Both the position numbers and the translations under genes were made by a program. A DNA stretch of 64,000 bases. It comes from Billgrantia tianxiuensis. Lineage in GTDB: Bacteria; Pseudomonadota; Gammaproteobacteria; Pseudomonadales; Halomonadaceae. The stretch is from positions 2,790,001-2,854,000 of the forward strand of contig NZ_CP035042.1 in the NCBI RefSeq assembly GCF_009834345.1. The letters are read 5' to 3'. Shown piece by piece: positions 39,362-49,300 of the stretch. Within the stretch, counting starts at the first letter, position 1; each line of letters starts with the position of its first letter. The notes beneath the pieces are model-generated. The model was given only the letters and a program-made list of their open reading frames with translations, was not told the origin of the DNA and made no database searches.

Positions 39362-41532
39362 TAGCTGGCCCTCCCGATCTGGCCCTTGCGCAACGCTTCC
39401 ACGACCTTGTCGCGCGGGCCGTCGGCGACGATCTTGCCGGCATCGATGACGATGATGCGATCGACCAGTGACAATAGCGAGGTGCGATGGGTTACCACCA
39501 CCAGCGTCTTGCCCTGGCCGTACTGCTTGAGATTGCTCTTGAAGGCCTCTTCGCTGGCATGATCCATGGCGCTGGTGGGCTCATCGAGCAGCAGGACCTG
39601 GGGGTCGTGTACCAGCGCCCTGGCGATGGCCACGGCCTGACGCTGTCCGCCGGAGAGCATCTGCCCACGCTCGCCGACCTGCAGATCGACCCCGTGGGGA
39701 TGGCTATTGACCAGACTTTCCAGGCCGCTGAGCTTGATCGCGCGCAGCAGTGCCTCGTCGCTGACCCCATCACTGCCACCGCCGGCCACGATGTTGTCGC
39801 GCAACGAGCCGAAGAACAGGCTCACGTCCTGCGGCACGTAGCCGATGTGGCGCCGCAGCTCGACGGGGTCGAACTGGCGCAGGTCGACACCGTCGATCAT
39901 CACCGAGCCTGCGGTGGGCACGTAAAGCCCGAGCAGCAGCTTGTTGAGCGAAGTCTTGCCGCAGCCGACACGCCCCAGCAGCGCCACTTTCTCGCCGGGC
40001 TCGATCTTGAGCGAGATATCGCGCAGCGCATCGCGCTCTTCGTCCGGATAGCGCAAGGAGACCTTGTCGAAGCGGATCTCACCGTGAATGACCGGCCGCG
40101 AGATGAACGACTTGCCATCGGGCCGCTCCACCGGGCGCTGCATCACATCGTTGAGGGATTTCAGCGCAGTCGACGACTGGTGGTACTGGGCCAGCAGTGC
40201 CGCGGCCTGGCTTACCGGCGCCATGGCGCGCGACGACAGCATGTAGGCGGCAATCAGCCCACCCTGGGTGAGGTTACCGTCGATGATCAGGTAGACCCCG
40301 ATCAGGATTACGCAGACCGCCACGGTATGCTGGGCCCACATCGCCACGTTGGAAACCGAGGTGCTGACCAGACGCAGTTGGGCGGAGGTGCGGGAGAGAA
40401 AAGCCGTCGCCTTCTCCCAGCTTCCCTGGAGACGACTCTCGGCCCGCAGGGTCTTGACCGTTTCCAGGTGTGACAGCGATTCGACCAGCGTGGCATTGCG
40501 CTGGGCGCTGACTCGCCAGGTGGTTTCGGAAAGCTCGTGCAGCTTGCCTTGGGCCGCCATGGCGTAGAGCAGCACGACGACGATACCTGCCAACACCGGC
40601 AGCGCCAGCGGCGCCCCGATCAGGGCGATGATGGCGGCGAAAAACAACACGAAAGGCAGATCAACCAATGCCACCACCGTGGCCGAACCGATGAAGGAGC
40701 GCACCGACTCGAAGGATTGCAGGGTCGAGGCGAACGATCCCGTCGATGCGGGCCTGGCCTCCATGCGCAGCCCCAGCACCTGGGACATGATCCTCGAGGA
40801 TAGCTTGACGTCGGCCCGGCTCGCCGCCAGGTCGACGAAGGCGCTGCGCATCATGCGCAGCGCCAGATCGAAACAGAGCACGATGAAGATGCCGGCGGCC
40901 AGCACCCAGAGCGTTTCAGTAGCGTGGTTGGGGACCACGCGGTCGTACACGTTGAGCACGAACAGCGGCATGGCCACGGCAAACAGATTGATGATGACGG
41001 AGCCGGCGATCACATCGCGATAGAGCCGTCGGTTTTCACGTATGACGCCCCAAAACCAGTGGCGTGAGCGTTGCTTGCCGACTTCCGGACCACGCGCGTC
41101 GAAGCGGAAGCGCGGGCGCACGTAGATGGCTTGGCCGCTGTAGCTCTCGCTCAGTCCGTCGAGATCGACTTCGGTGGCAGCATCGCCAAGCTCCGGGAAG
41201 ATTACCCTGGCACGGCGCGCCTTGATATCCAGCGCCACGAGCACGCAGGCACGACCTGGCTCCAGCAACAACACGGCGGGAAAGAGTGCCGGATTGAGCT
41301 GCACCAGTCTGCTCTTGACGATGCGCGCCGTCATGCCGGCTCGTGCAGCCGCCCTGGGGAACACACCCGGGGTGAGACGCCCTTCCTCCAACGGCAAGCC
41401 TGCGGTCAACGAATCAGGCGTCACCGCATGGTCGTGGGCCAGGGTAATGGTCTGCAAGCACTCGAGCAGTTCGTCACGAATTGCCGAGCGGGGAGCCTCT
41501 AATGAGGAATCCAGTACTTCTTGCTGCGTCAC
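39361..41532 (-). CDS. lapB: Type I secretion ABC transporter LapB
   Basis: The 723-residue exporter has an N-terminal C39-like domain (about 15-140) that lacks a recognisable catalytic Cys-His arrangement, as in other RTX exporters. A six-helix transmembrane domain (about 175-445) and a nucleotide-binding domain follow. The Walker A is GRVGCGKTS (520-528), the signature LSGGQ (626-630) and Walker B LLLDEP (647-652). It powers export of the three adhesins through LapC and LapE. lapE lies 111 bp upstream with a hairpin in the gap; lapC overlaps downstream. Confidence 0.96.
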   Translation of the reverse strand: MTQQEVLDSSLEAPRSAIRDELLECLQTITLAHDHAVTPDSLTAGLPLEEGRLTPGVFPRAAARAGMTARIVKSRLVQLNPALFPAVLLLEPGRACVLVALDIKARRARVIFPELGDAATEVDLDGLSESYSGQAIYVRPRFRFDARGPEVGKQRSRHWFWGVIRENRRLYRDVIAGSVIINLFAVAMPLFVLNVYDRVVPNHATETLWVLAAGIFIVLCFDLALRMMRSAFVDLAASRADVKLSSRIMSQVLGLRMEARPASTGSFASTLQSFESVRSFIGSATVVALVDLPFVLFFAAIIALIGAPLALPVLAGIVVVLLYAMAAQGKLHELSETTWRVSAQRNATLVESLSHLETVKTLRAESRLQGSWEKATAFLSRTSAQLRLVSTSVSNVAMWAQHTVAVCVILIGVYLIIDGNLTQGGLIAAYMLSSRAMAPVSQAAALLAQYHQSSTALKSLNDVMQRPVERPDGKSFISRPVIHGEIRFDKVSLRYPDEERDALRDISLKIEPGEKVALLGRVGCGKTSLNKLLLGLYVPTAGSVMIDGVDLRQFDPVELRRHIGYVPQDVSLFFGSLRDNIVAGGGSDGVSDEALLRAIKLSGLESLVNSHPHGVDLQVGERGQMLSGGQRQAVAIARALVHDPQVLLLDEPTSAMDHASEEAFKSNLKQYGQGKTLVVVTHRTSLLSLVDRIIVIDAGKIVADGPRDKVVEALRKGQIGRAS

Positions 41533-41550
41533 GGGGACCTCGGGGATGAG

Positions 41551-41574
41551 GCCCGCCCGGCAATGCCGGACGGG
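41551..41574 (-). promoter_or_regulatory. Hairpin in the lapE-lapB gap
   Basis: CCCGCCCGGCA and TGCCGGACGGG form an 11-bp stem with one mismatch and a tiny loop, without a T tract. It could tune lapB expression relative to lapE (partial termination or mRNA processing). Confidence 0.4.
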
Positions 41575-41643
41575 ATCGAGCTAGATAACGTTCACCGTCT
41601 GAACTGAGCGAACCCGGAACAGACGGCATTTACCCCAGGTCGT

Positions 41644-43875
41644 TCAACCTTGTACGACGTAGCTATCGGCGTAGCCAAGGCGCTTCAGTTCGGCCCGGAG
41701 GGCCGCCAGTTCGCCGGGATCGCCGATGGGGCCAAGCTGCACCCGATGCAGGTCGGCAGTGCTGACCAACCGCATCGGCTGAGCCAGCGTATCGCTGAGC
41801 TGATGGCCTACGCTCTGCGCACGCTCGGAGCTGCGCAGTGCGACGACCTGCAGGTAGGTGCCCTGCTCGACGTTCACTGTCTGCCGCTCGTCTTGTGCTG
41901 CGGTTTCCAGCTCACCGTAGAGGCTTGCCACGGGCTGGGTATCGGCCCAGACGCTGGCGATGCTCGGTTGCTCCTCGGCGCCGCTCGCCTGGTGCATATC
42001 GCTCGTCCACTGAGATGCCGCACCGAGATCGAGGTTCTCGCCCACGCGCTCGAGAGTAACCTCCACACGGCGATTCTGACGCCGTCCTTCCACCGTATCG
42101 TTGGAGGCAACCGGCTGACGGGAACCGTAGCCGCGAGTCTGGATCAGGCCACGATCGACGCCTTGGCTGACCAGGTAGTCCGCCACGCTGTCGGCCCGCC
42201 GCTGTGAGAGCGGATCGTTGATGGCATCGCTGCCGGTGCTGTCGGCATGACCGGCGATGAACACTCGGGCCAGGTCGGTTCGGCTGCGGATCTGACCCGC
42301 CAGGTCCGCGAGTTCCTGACGCGCATCGGGGCCCAGCTCGGCGCTGTTGACCGCGAACAGGGCATCGGCTGAGAGCGTGATGTCGGGAGCCCGAGTCGGA
42401 GCCGGGGCACTGATGCCGCGAGTGAAGTCGGCCAGTGTGTAGCCCATGGGTCCGTCGACCGGGCAGAGAATACTGGGGTCGAGCGCCACGCCGTCGCTGC
42501 CCAGCTCGGCCAGGGTCGGCATGTCGTCGCGCATCACACCCAGCGCCTGCATCAACTGGCCCATGGCAGCCAGCGTGCGAGCGTCGGCCAGGGCGATGTC
42601 GTACTGAGCGTTGGTGTAGGCCCGGCTTGCCTCGAAGTATTCGTTTTCGCTGTCGAGCACGTCGAGCAGGGTGCGCTGACCGATGTCGAACTGCTGCTGG
42701 TAAGCGCCGCGCACGCGATCGATCGACTGGCGGTGGTCGTTGAGATAGCGGATCTGCTCACGCAGGCGCTGGGTGTCGTTGAAGGCGATCTGGGTGGTCT
42801 GGCGCACGTTGGTGCAAGCCAGGTCACGCTGATCGATGGCCTGCTCCACGCGATCGCTGGCCGCCCGGAACGAAGCCAGGTCGCTGCCGCCACGATACAG
42901 GTTCATGCTGGCAACCAGTTCGATGCTGTGGCGGTCGCGCCGCCCAAAGCCATCGAAGCCGTTCTCGTTGTTATTGGTGCCGGTACGACCGCGCAGGTCC
43001 AGGCGCGGCTGGAAACCGGCCCGAGTACCAGTCTGCTCGGCCTTGGCCGCTTCGATGTTCTCGATGGCGGCATGAAAGTCGGGGTTGCCCTGGAACGCCA
43101 GGTTGACCGCTTCGGCAACCGAAGGCGGCAGGCGGCTGTCGAGCTGGGGGGCCGGCGCCAGATTCTCCGCAGGCAGGTCGCCGACGATACGCTGGTAGCG
43201 TGCAGTGACGTCGTGCAGATTCGATGCCTCGGTCATCAGATTCGATTCGGCCAGGGCCAGACGGCCGCTGATCTGCTCGAGATCGACCCCACGACCGGCG
43301 CCGGAGCGCACGCGCTCCTCGATCTGGTTGAAGACGCGCAGGTGATCGGCGTAGTTGTTCTGGGCCAGGCGTACCAGCTCGCGATAGCGACTGACGTCGA
43401 GATAGGCACGCGTGGCTTCCAACGCCACGTTCTCGCTGGCACCCAGCAGCTCGTAGTAACGCACCAGTTGAGCACGATCGAGACGCTCGACCTCGCTGCG
43501 CGTGGCGAAACCGTCGTAGATCATCTGGGTCAGGCGCAGTTCGGCAAAATCGGTATCGTAGCTGCCGCGCCCATCGCCTTCGCGCTCTTCACGACCGATG
43601 CCAGCCGCCAGGTCGATGCTTGGCAGGTAATTGCCACGCGCTACGCCCACGTCATGGCCAGCGGCGCTCAAGCCGTTCAGAGCGGCCTTGACCTCTGGAT
43701 TGGTGGTGAGTGCCTGGCGCACCACTTGCTGGATGTCAGCGGAGCCCGGCGCAGCCAGCCCGGGCGGCAGGGTCTGGGCCACCGCGGCGGACAGGGGGAG
43801 CAGCGCAAGCGATGAACCCACCATCATGGCCTTGGCCATACGTCGGGCACGAGAGAGGTCAGTAGCATGTGTCAT
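41644..43875 (-). CDS. lapE: Outer-membrane export protein LapE fused to OmpA and SPOR domains
   Basis: This 743-residue TolC-family protein has a signal peptide (about 1-34, cut after AAVAQ) and the outer membrane efflux domain at about 45-450 (QIEERVRSGAGRGVDLEQIS, QFDIGQRTLLDVLDSENEYF). It then carries an OmpA C-like peptidoglycan-binding domain at about 498-608 (AGHADSTGS, NDPLSQRRADSVADYL, GRRQNRRVEVTL) and a C-terminal SPOR domain at about 668-743 (GTYLQVVALRSSERA; LHRVQLGPI). TolC proteins are usually 420-480 residues, so the extra 290 are a real fusion in one unbroken frame. It probably anchors the secretion pore to peptidoglycan. It is first in the operon lapE-lapB-lapC-luxR. Confidence 0.93.
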   Translation of the reverse strand: MTHATDLSRARRMAKAMMVGSSLALLPLSAAVAQTLPPGLAAPGSADIQQVVRQALTTNPEVKAALNGLSAAGHDVGVARGNYLPSIDLAAGIGREEREGDGRGSYDTDFAELRLTQMIYDGFATRSEVERLDRAQLVRYYELLGASENVALEATRAYLDVSRYRELVRLAQNNYADHLRVFNQIEERVRSGAGRGVDLEQISGRLALAESNLMTEASNLHDVTARYQRIVGDLPAENLAPAPQLDSRLPPSVAEAVNLAFQGNPDFHAAIENIEAAKAEQTGTRAGFQPRLDLRGRTGTNNNENGFDGFGRRDRHSIELVASMNLYRGGSDLASFRAASDRVEQAIDQRDLACTNVRQTTQIAFNDTQRLREQIRYLNDHRQSIDRVRGAYQQQFDIGQRTLLDVLDSENEYFEASRAYTNAQYDIALADARTLAAMGQLMQALGVMRDDMPTLAELGSDGVALDPSILCPVDGPMGYTLADFTRGISAPAPTRAPDITLSADALFAVNSAELGPDARQELADLAGQIRSRTDLARVFIAGHADSTGSDAINDPLSQRRADSVADYLVSQGVDRGLIQTRGYGSRQPVASNDTVEGRRQNRRVEVTLERVGENLDLGAASQWTSDMHQASGAEEQPSIASVWADTQPVASLYGELETAAQDERQTVNVEQGTYLQVVALRSSERAQSVGHQLSDTLAQPMRLVSTADLHRVQLGPIGDPGELAALRAELKRLGYADSYVVQG

Positions 43876-44359
43876 GGGTGTTCCCTTTCATGATTCGGAT
43901 GCCCCGTCTACACAGGCAATCCGTCGAGTTGTGGAGACATGTTTTTGTTATTGCGGGGCTCATCCGGAAAGACCGGATGGTGCATCCATTCCCGATTCCC
44001 TTTCAAAAACCGTGGCCTGCCGAAGCGAGTGCCCTTTGCGGCGCGAATTGTAACAAGTATGTAAGCAAAGGACGATACAGATTCGCCTAAGATTACTTTC
44101 AGAAGCTGAATCCTAAGGTCTTTTTCAGGCCTTTTTCTCACTTTTGTAAACTAGCGTAACCGAGGCGACTGAAAAGTCCAATAGTTTCTGATCGCTGTTT
44201 TTCAACCTTTCGTATGGGTACGACCTATATCGAGCATGAGCCCACTGAACCTGCATCCTGGGCGGCTCTCGTAAGCCATCCGCCACTCTCCCGACAACCT
44301 CCAAACATGCTATCGTCAGCCCATCATCGACATGAGCCATCAGCATAAGGAGAGACGTC
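43876..44359. other. 484-bp divergent intergenic region (lapE / 94-aa gene)
   Basis: No convincing gene lies here; the frames present have no ribosome site or family features. It should hold the lapE promoter (minus) and the promoter of the gene at 44360 (plus). It is more AT-rich than its flanks. A perfect 7-bp inverted repeat, CATCCGG and CCGGATG at 43961-43979, lies about 90 bp upstream of lapE and could be an operator or part of the leader. I found no clear sigma-70 promoter or c-di-GMP riboswitch consensus by eye. Confidence 0.5.
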
Positions 44360-44644
44360 ATGTCAGCCTCATCCGAAATTCAGAAAACGCGTGTCATCAA
44401 CGAATTGCGCGGTTTCATCAAGAAGCTGCTTCAGGACCCCCGCATCCTCGAGCAGTCGCTCGATATCGCGCGCCGGCACTTCGGCGAAGGCAACCCTGAA
44501 GACGCCCTGACTCGTATCGCCAACGAGATCTCGGACACCACGAGCGTGCACATCCCCGAAGACCCGCAGGAGCACTCTGAAGCCGACAAACTGTTCCTGG
44601 AACTGCTCAAGGAGGTGGTCAGCGAGGAACAGGCCCTCTACTAA
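44360..44644 (+). CDS. Conserved small protein of unknown function
   Basis: The 94-residue, acidic, predicted mostly helical protein begins MSASSEIQKTRVINELRGFI and ends LLKEVVSEEQALY. It has no signal peptide, membrane helix or known motif. An AAGGAG at 44348-44353 supports the start. It is 115 bp upstream of thiI on the same strand. I do not recognise it. Confidence 0.75.
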   Translation: MSASSEIQKTRVINELRGFIKKLLQDPRILEQSLDIARRHFGEGNPEDALTRIANEISDTTSVHIPEDPQEHSEADKLFLELLKEVVSEEQALY

Positions 44645-44759
44645 GCCATTGCCGTCTGGGCGCCCCAGGGGCGCCCATCGACGACCTCCCACTGCGCGCC
44701 GCATCCTCTGGTATAATGGCAAGCAATTGTTTTTCAAATCTTTTACAAGTGCATTGCCA

Positions 44760-46244
44760 ATGTATTACTTGCTGAAGCTATTCCCCGAGATCACCATCAA
44801 GTCACGCTCCGTGCGGCGCCAGATGACACGCTGCCTGGTCGGCAACATTCGCAACGTGCTGCGCCCGCTCGGCGATACGCTTCACGTTCAAGGGGGCTGG
44901 GATGAGTTGAAGGTGCGCATTTCGGACGATGCAGCCTTCGAATGGCGCCATCAGTTGGAAGAGATGCTGTGCCGTATTCCAGGTATCCACGAGGTACAGT
45001 GTGTCGAGGAGATTCCCTTCGTCTCCTTCGAGGACACCGCTGAACGTTTGCTGCCGGTATGGCGGGATGCGATCGCTGGACGTTCCTTTCGCATAACAGC
45101 GAAACGCCGCGGTGAGCACGAATTCTCTTCCGAACAGCTCGAGCGTTACCTTGGCCAGGTACTGCTCGACGCCGCTCCCGGCGCCCGGGTTCGCCTCAAG
45201 GCTCCTGACGTGGACGTTCGAGTCGAGGTGATAGAGGACCGCCTGCGTCTCGTGCGCCAGCGTTGGCCTGGGCTCGGCGGTTATCCCATGGGACTGCAGG
45301 GTCAGGCCCTGACGCTGATCTCGGGCGGCTACGACTCCCCCGTTGCGGCGTGGAAGATGATGCGTCGCGGTATCAAGTCCCATTTTCTGTTCTTCGAACT
45401 GGGTGGCGCCGGCCACGAGGCAGCCGTGCGCAAGGTGGCATACCATCTGTGGGAGACTTACTCACGCTCCCATCGGGTCAGGTTCATCTCGGTGCCCTTC
45501 GAGGGCGTCGTGGCGGAGTTGCAGCGCAGCATTCCCGACGGCCTCATCGGCGTCGTGCTCAAGCGCATGATGGTCCGGGCAGCGAGCCGTATTGCGGCAC
45601 GCTCGCGCATTCCCATGCTGGTGACCGGCGATGCCATCGCTCAGGTTTCGAGCCAGAGTCTCACTAACCTCGTGCTCATCGACGAGGCCAGCGAAGTGCC
45701 GATCCTGCGACCGCTGATTGCCGAGGACAAGCAGACGATCATCGATACTGCTCGCCAGATCGGCACTGCTCCGTTCGCCGAGGGCATGCCGGAAGTGTGC
45801 GGCGCTGTATCCCAACGCCCCAATACCCAGGCCCGCCATGACAAGGTCGTTGCGGCCGAGTCGAACTTCGACTTCAGCGTGCTCGATGCCGCCGTGGAGC
45901 ATGCCGTACAAACCCGTTCCGACCGCCTGCTGGACGCTCTGCCAGCTGAAGAGTCCGGCAACGAACCGCACCTGGAGGTGGTGACCGACCTGTCTACGGC
46001 CGATGGAACGGAGGTCAGCGTGATTGACATTCGCCCTCCGGCGGAACGCGAAGCCGCACCGCTCATGCTTGGGGAGGTGGAGTGCCTGGAAATTCCTTTC
46101 TTCGAACTCCAGTCGCGCGCCGAAACGCTACCCGACGACCGCCGCTACCTGCTCTATTGCGACCAGGGCGTGATGAGCCGCATGCAGGCCCTGCACCTGC
46201 ATGACCGGGGGTTGAGGCATTTCGGCATCTATCGCGCCAGGTAG
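44760..46244 (+). CDS. thiI: tRNA uracil 4-sulfurtransferase ThiI
   Basis: ThiI transfers sulfur from IscS to uridine 8 of tRNA and to ThiS for thiazole synthesis. The 494-residue protein begins MYYLLKLFPEITIKS, the family N-terminus; an upstream in-frame start would add 37 unrelated residues. It has the ferredoxin-like and THUMP domains (about 1-165) and the PP-loop SGGYDS at 188-193. It also has the conserved Cys347 (EVCGAVSQRPN) and a C-terminal rhodanese domain with active-site Cys467 (LLYCDQGVMSRMQALHL). The long form with rhodanese is the enterobacterial type that also serves thiamine synthesis. Confidence 0.96.
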   Translation: MYYLLKLFPEITIKSRSVRRQMTRCLVGNIRNVLRPLGDTLHVQGGWDELKVRISDDAAFEWRHQLEEMLCRIPGIHEVQCVEEIPFVSFEDTAERLLPVWRDAIAGRSFRITAKRRGEHEFSSEQLERYLGQVLLDAAPGARVRLKAPDVDVRVEVIEDRLRLVRQRWPGLGGYPMGLQGQALTLISGGYDSPVAAWKMMRRGIKSHFLFFELGGAGHEAAVRKVAYHLWETYSRSHRVRFISVPFEGVVAELQRSIPDGLIGVVLKRMMVRAASRIAARSRIPMLVTGDAIAQVSSQSLTNLVLIDEASEVPILRPLIAEDKQTIIDTARQIGTAPFAEGMPEVCGAVSQRPNTQARHDKVVAAESNFDFSVLDAAVEHAVQTRSDRLLDALPAEESGNEPHLEVVTDLSTADGTEVSVIDIRPPAEREAAPLMLGEVECLEIPFFELQSRAETLPDDRRYLLYCDQGVMSRMQALHLHDRGLRHFGIYRAR

Positions 46245-46346
46245 GGTGCCCTGCCTTGTTACAAATTCTTTTTTAGCAACCACTTTATCGCTCCGCCGGA
46301 CTGCGCTAAAACAAAATTAACAGGCTGCGGTTAGTGGGAGTGACGT

Positions 46347-49300
46347 ATGGGTGCGCGCGGTTCTTCGTCACGCCGGAATTCGTCGACCGTGGCGTGGCTC
46401 GGTCCAGGCGAGTCACTGGAGAGGCGCTCGCCCCTTGTCCAGGAGCCGGCGCTCGCGCCAGCGCCTCAGGCGCCACCGTCGCATCGCTATCTCTACCTGG
46501 GCCTGGGTATTCTGCTGTTCTTGTTCGGCGTGACGCTCGCCACGCTGTTGGTGGCGGAAGCCAAGACCTCGCACTTCCAGGCTCAGGAACTCTCGCGCTA
46601 TGCCGCAACGCTGCGCTATTCGGTAGAGCCCGGTCGCAGCCAGCAGATACAGTTTCCCAGCCACGGTCCCTTCGATCAGCGCCTGGGCTATACCCTACTT
46701 CCCGAGTTCGAGTCACGCTTGTTGGTTCGCGGCTATGAGGTCACCGAGCAGGCACGCTTCTCGCCTGCCCTGCTCGACTACACTCGCCGCGGCTTCTTCC
46801 CGCCCTATGCAGAGAAGACCCAGGGCGGCCTGCTCATCGAGGAGTGCCGGGGCGATACGCTCTATCACTTCCGCTATCCAGGGCGCCAGTACCCCAGCTT
46901 CGACTCGATTCCACCGCTCGTATTGGACGTCCTGCTGTTCATCGAGAACCGCCAGTTGCTGGACGAAAGCACGCCCTACGCCAACCCCGCCGTCGACTGG
47001 CCGCGCTTCACCAAAGCGGCCCTGTCGCAGGTGGGTCGTGCCCTGGATCTGCCCGGCCAGGCCGCCGGCGGCAGCACGCTTGCCACTCAGCTCGAGAAAT
47101 ATCGCCACTCTCCCCAAGGGCTGACCTACTCGCCCCGGGAAAAATTGCGCCAGATGGTGTCGGCCAGCGTACGCAGCTACCGACACGGCCCCCAGACCAT
47201 GACGGCTCGCCAGGACGTGGCGCTCGACTACCTCAATACCGTGCCGCTATCGGCCGCTCCCGGTTATGGCGAAGTGCATGGTATCGGCGATGGCCTGTGG
47301 GCTTGGTTCGGTACCGATTTCGATACGTTCAATCGTCGTCTGGCCATAGGCTTCGACGCGGTCGACGAGCGCACCGAGCAGGGGCTTGCCCTGCGTCAGG
47401 TCGTGGCGCTGATGATCGCGCAGCGACGTCCCTCATGGTATCTCACCGGCGGTCGGCGGGCGCTGGAGGACCTGACCGACAGCTACCTGCGACTGCTGCG
47501 CCAGGAAGGCGTGGTACCGGATACGCTCGCCCAGGCAGCGCTGGAGCAACGCTTGACGTTTCGTGATTACACCGAGACGCCCTTCAGCCTGCGTGTGGAA
47601 GCCGACAAGGCGATCCAGGTCGCACGCCAGCGCCTGGGCGGCATGCTGGGCATGTCGCTCTACGACCTCGACCGTCTCGACCTCAGCGCTCGCACGACTC
47701 TCGACGCCAGTCTTCAGCGGGAAGTGACTCGCTATCTGCATCGCTTGGCGGACCCCGAGTTCGCCGGTGAAGTCGGCCTGTTGGGAGACCGTTTGCTGTC
47801 ACCCGACCGGACCCAGGACGTGCGCTACAGCTTCACCCTGTTCGAGCGCAGCGAAGAGGGCTTCATGGTTCGCGTGCAGACCGACAATACCGATCAGCCG
47901 TTCGACATCAACGAGGGCAGCAAACTCGAACTCGGGTCCACCGCCAAACTGAGGGTACTGGCCACCTACCTGGAAGTGATCGCCGAGTTGCATGCACGCC
48001 ACGCAGGGAGCAGCCGTGAAGCGCTACGTGCGATCGAGACCGATCGTCAGGACGTGCTCAGCCGCTGGGTCCTGGACCGGCTCATCGAGTCCCCCGAGCT
48101 AAGGCTCGACGAACTCTTGCACATGGCCATGGAGCGGCGCTATTCGGCAAGCCCGGGGGAAGCCTTCTTCACCGGAGGCGGACGACACACGTTCAACAAC
48201 TTCCGTCGTGAGGACAACGGGCGCAACCCGACCCTGGCCGAAGCCATGCGCGAATCGCTCAACCTGCCTTTCATACGCTTGATGCGCGACTTGGTACGCT
48301 ACAGCACCCATCGCAACGAACCTCGCAGCCAACTGCTGGAGGACGATGGCGATCCACGGCGCCTGGAGTACCTGCGCCGGTTTGCCGATAGCGAGGGACG
48401 CACCTACCTGCAGCGTTTCTGGCGCAAGTACCGGCATATGGAGAACGACCAGCGACTCGTTACCTTCCTCGAAGGGCTCAACGTCTCGGCGCCACGACTT
48501 GCCGCCGTCCATCGCTACCTGTTTCCCGAAGCCAGCCGCGATAATTTCGCCGCTTTTCTTACCACTTGGCTACCCGACACCACCCGCTTGAACGAGCGCG
48601 AGATCGATACGCTTTACGAGCGCTACGCGCCGGGAAACTATTCGCTCACCGACCAGGGCTATATCGCCAAGGTGCATCCACTGGAGCTGTGGCTGCTGGG
48701 CTATCTGCTCGATTACCCCGATGCGAGCTTCGGCGAAGCCGCTTCCGCCAGCGCGGACGAGCGCCAGGAGGTCTATCAATGGCTGTTCAGGACACGCCAT
48801 CGCAGTGCCCGTGATGTGCGTATCCGCACCATGCTAGAGGTCGAGGCGTTCAGTGATATCCATGAGCGTTGGCAGCGCCTGGGCTATCCTTTCGACCATC
48901 TGGTACCTTCGCTGGCCACTGCCATAGGCTCATCGGGCGATCGCCCGGCGGCGCTGGCAGAGCTGATGGGCATCATCCTCAACGATGGCGTGAGGCAACC
49001 CACCCTGCGCATCGACGAGCTGCATTTCGCCGCCAACACCCCTTACGAGACACGCTTCCTGCCGGCCGGCGGGCGAGCCCAGCGCGTCATGGCTCCCGAA
49101 GTGGCCGCGGTGCTGCGTGAAACGCTGTCGCAGGTGGTCGAAGGCGGTACCGCCAGACGCCTTCAGGGCAGCTTTACGCTCGAGGATGGCTCACCGCTGG
49201 TACTGGGCGGCAAGACCGGTACCGGCAACAACCGGATCGAAACGGTGGGTCGCGGCGGCCAGGTCATCAGTTCCCGGGCGCGCAACCGCACGGCAACCTT

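Noticed and set aside
37919..43875. Bacteriocin or peptidase-type ABC exporter
   Set aside because: The C39-like domain of LapB lacks the catalytic residues, and the neighbours are RTX adhesins with lapD and lapG, so this is an adhesin exporter.
43876..44110. c-di-GMP riboswitch in the lapE leader
   Set aside because: I looked for GEMM-like conserved segments on the minus strand and could not find a convincing set. A covariance-model scan would settle it.
43908..44361. Two short minus-strand genes upstream of lapE
   Set aside because: No ribosome site, no family features and AT-rich intergenic composition. The region is better read as promoter and leader DNA.
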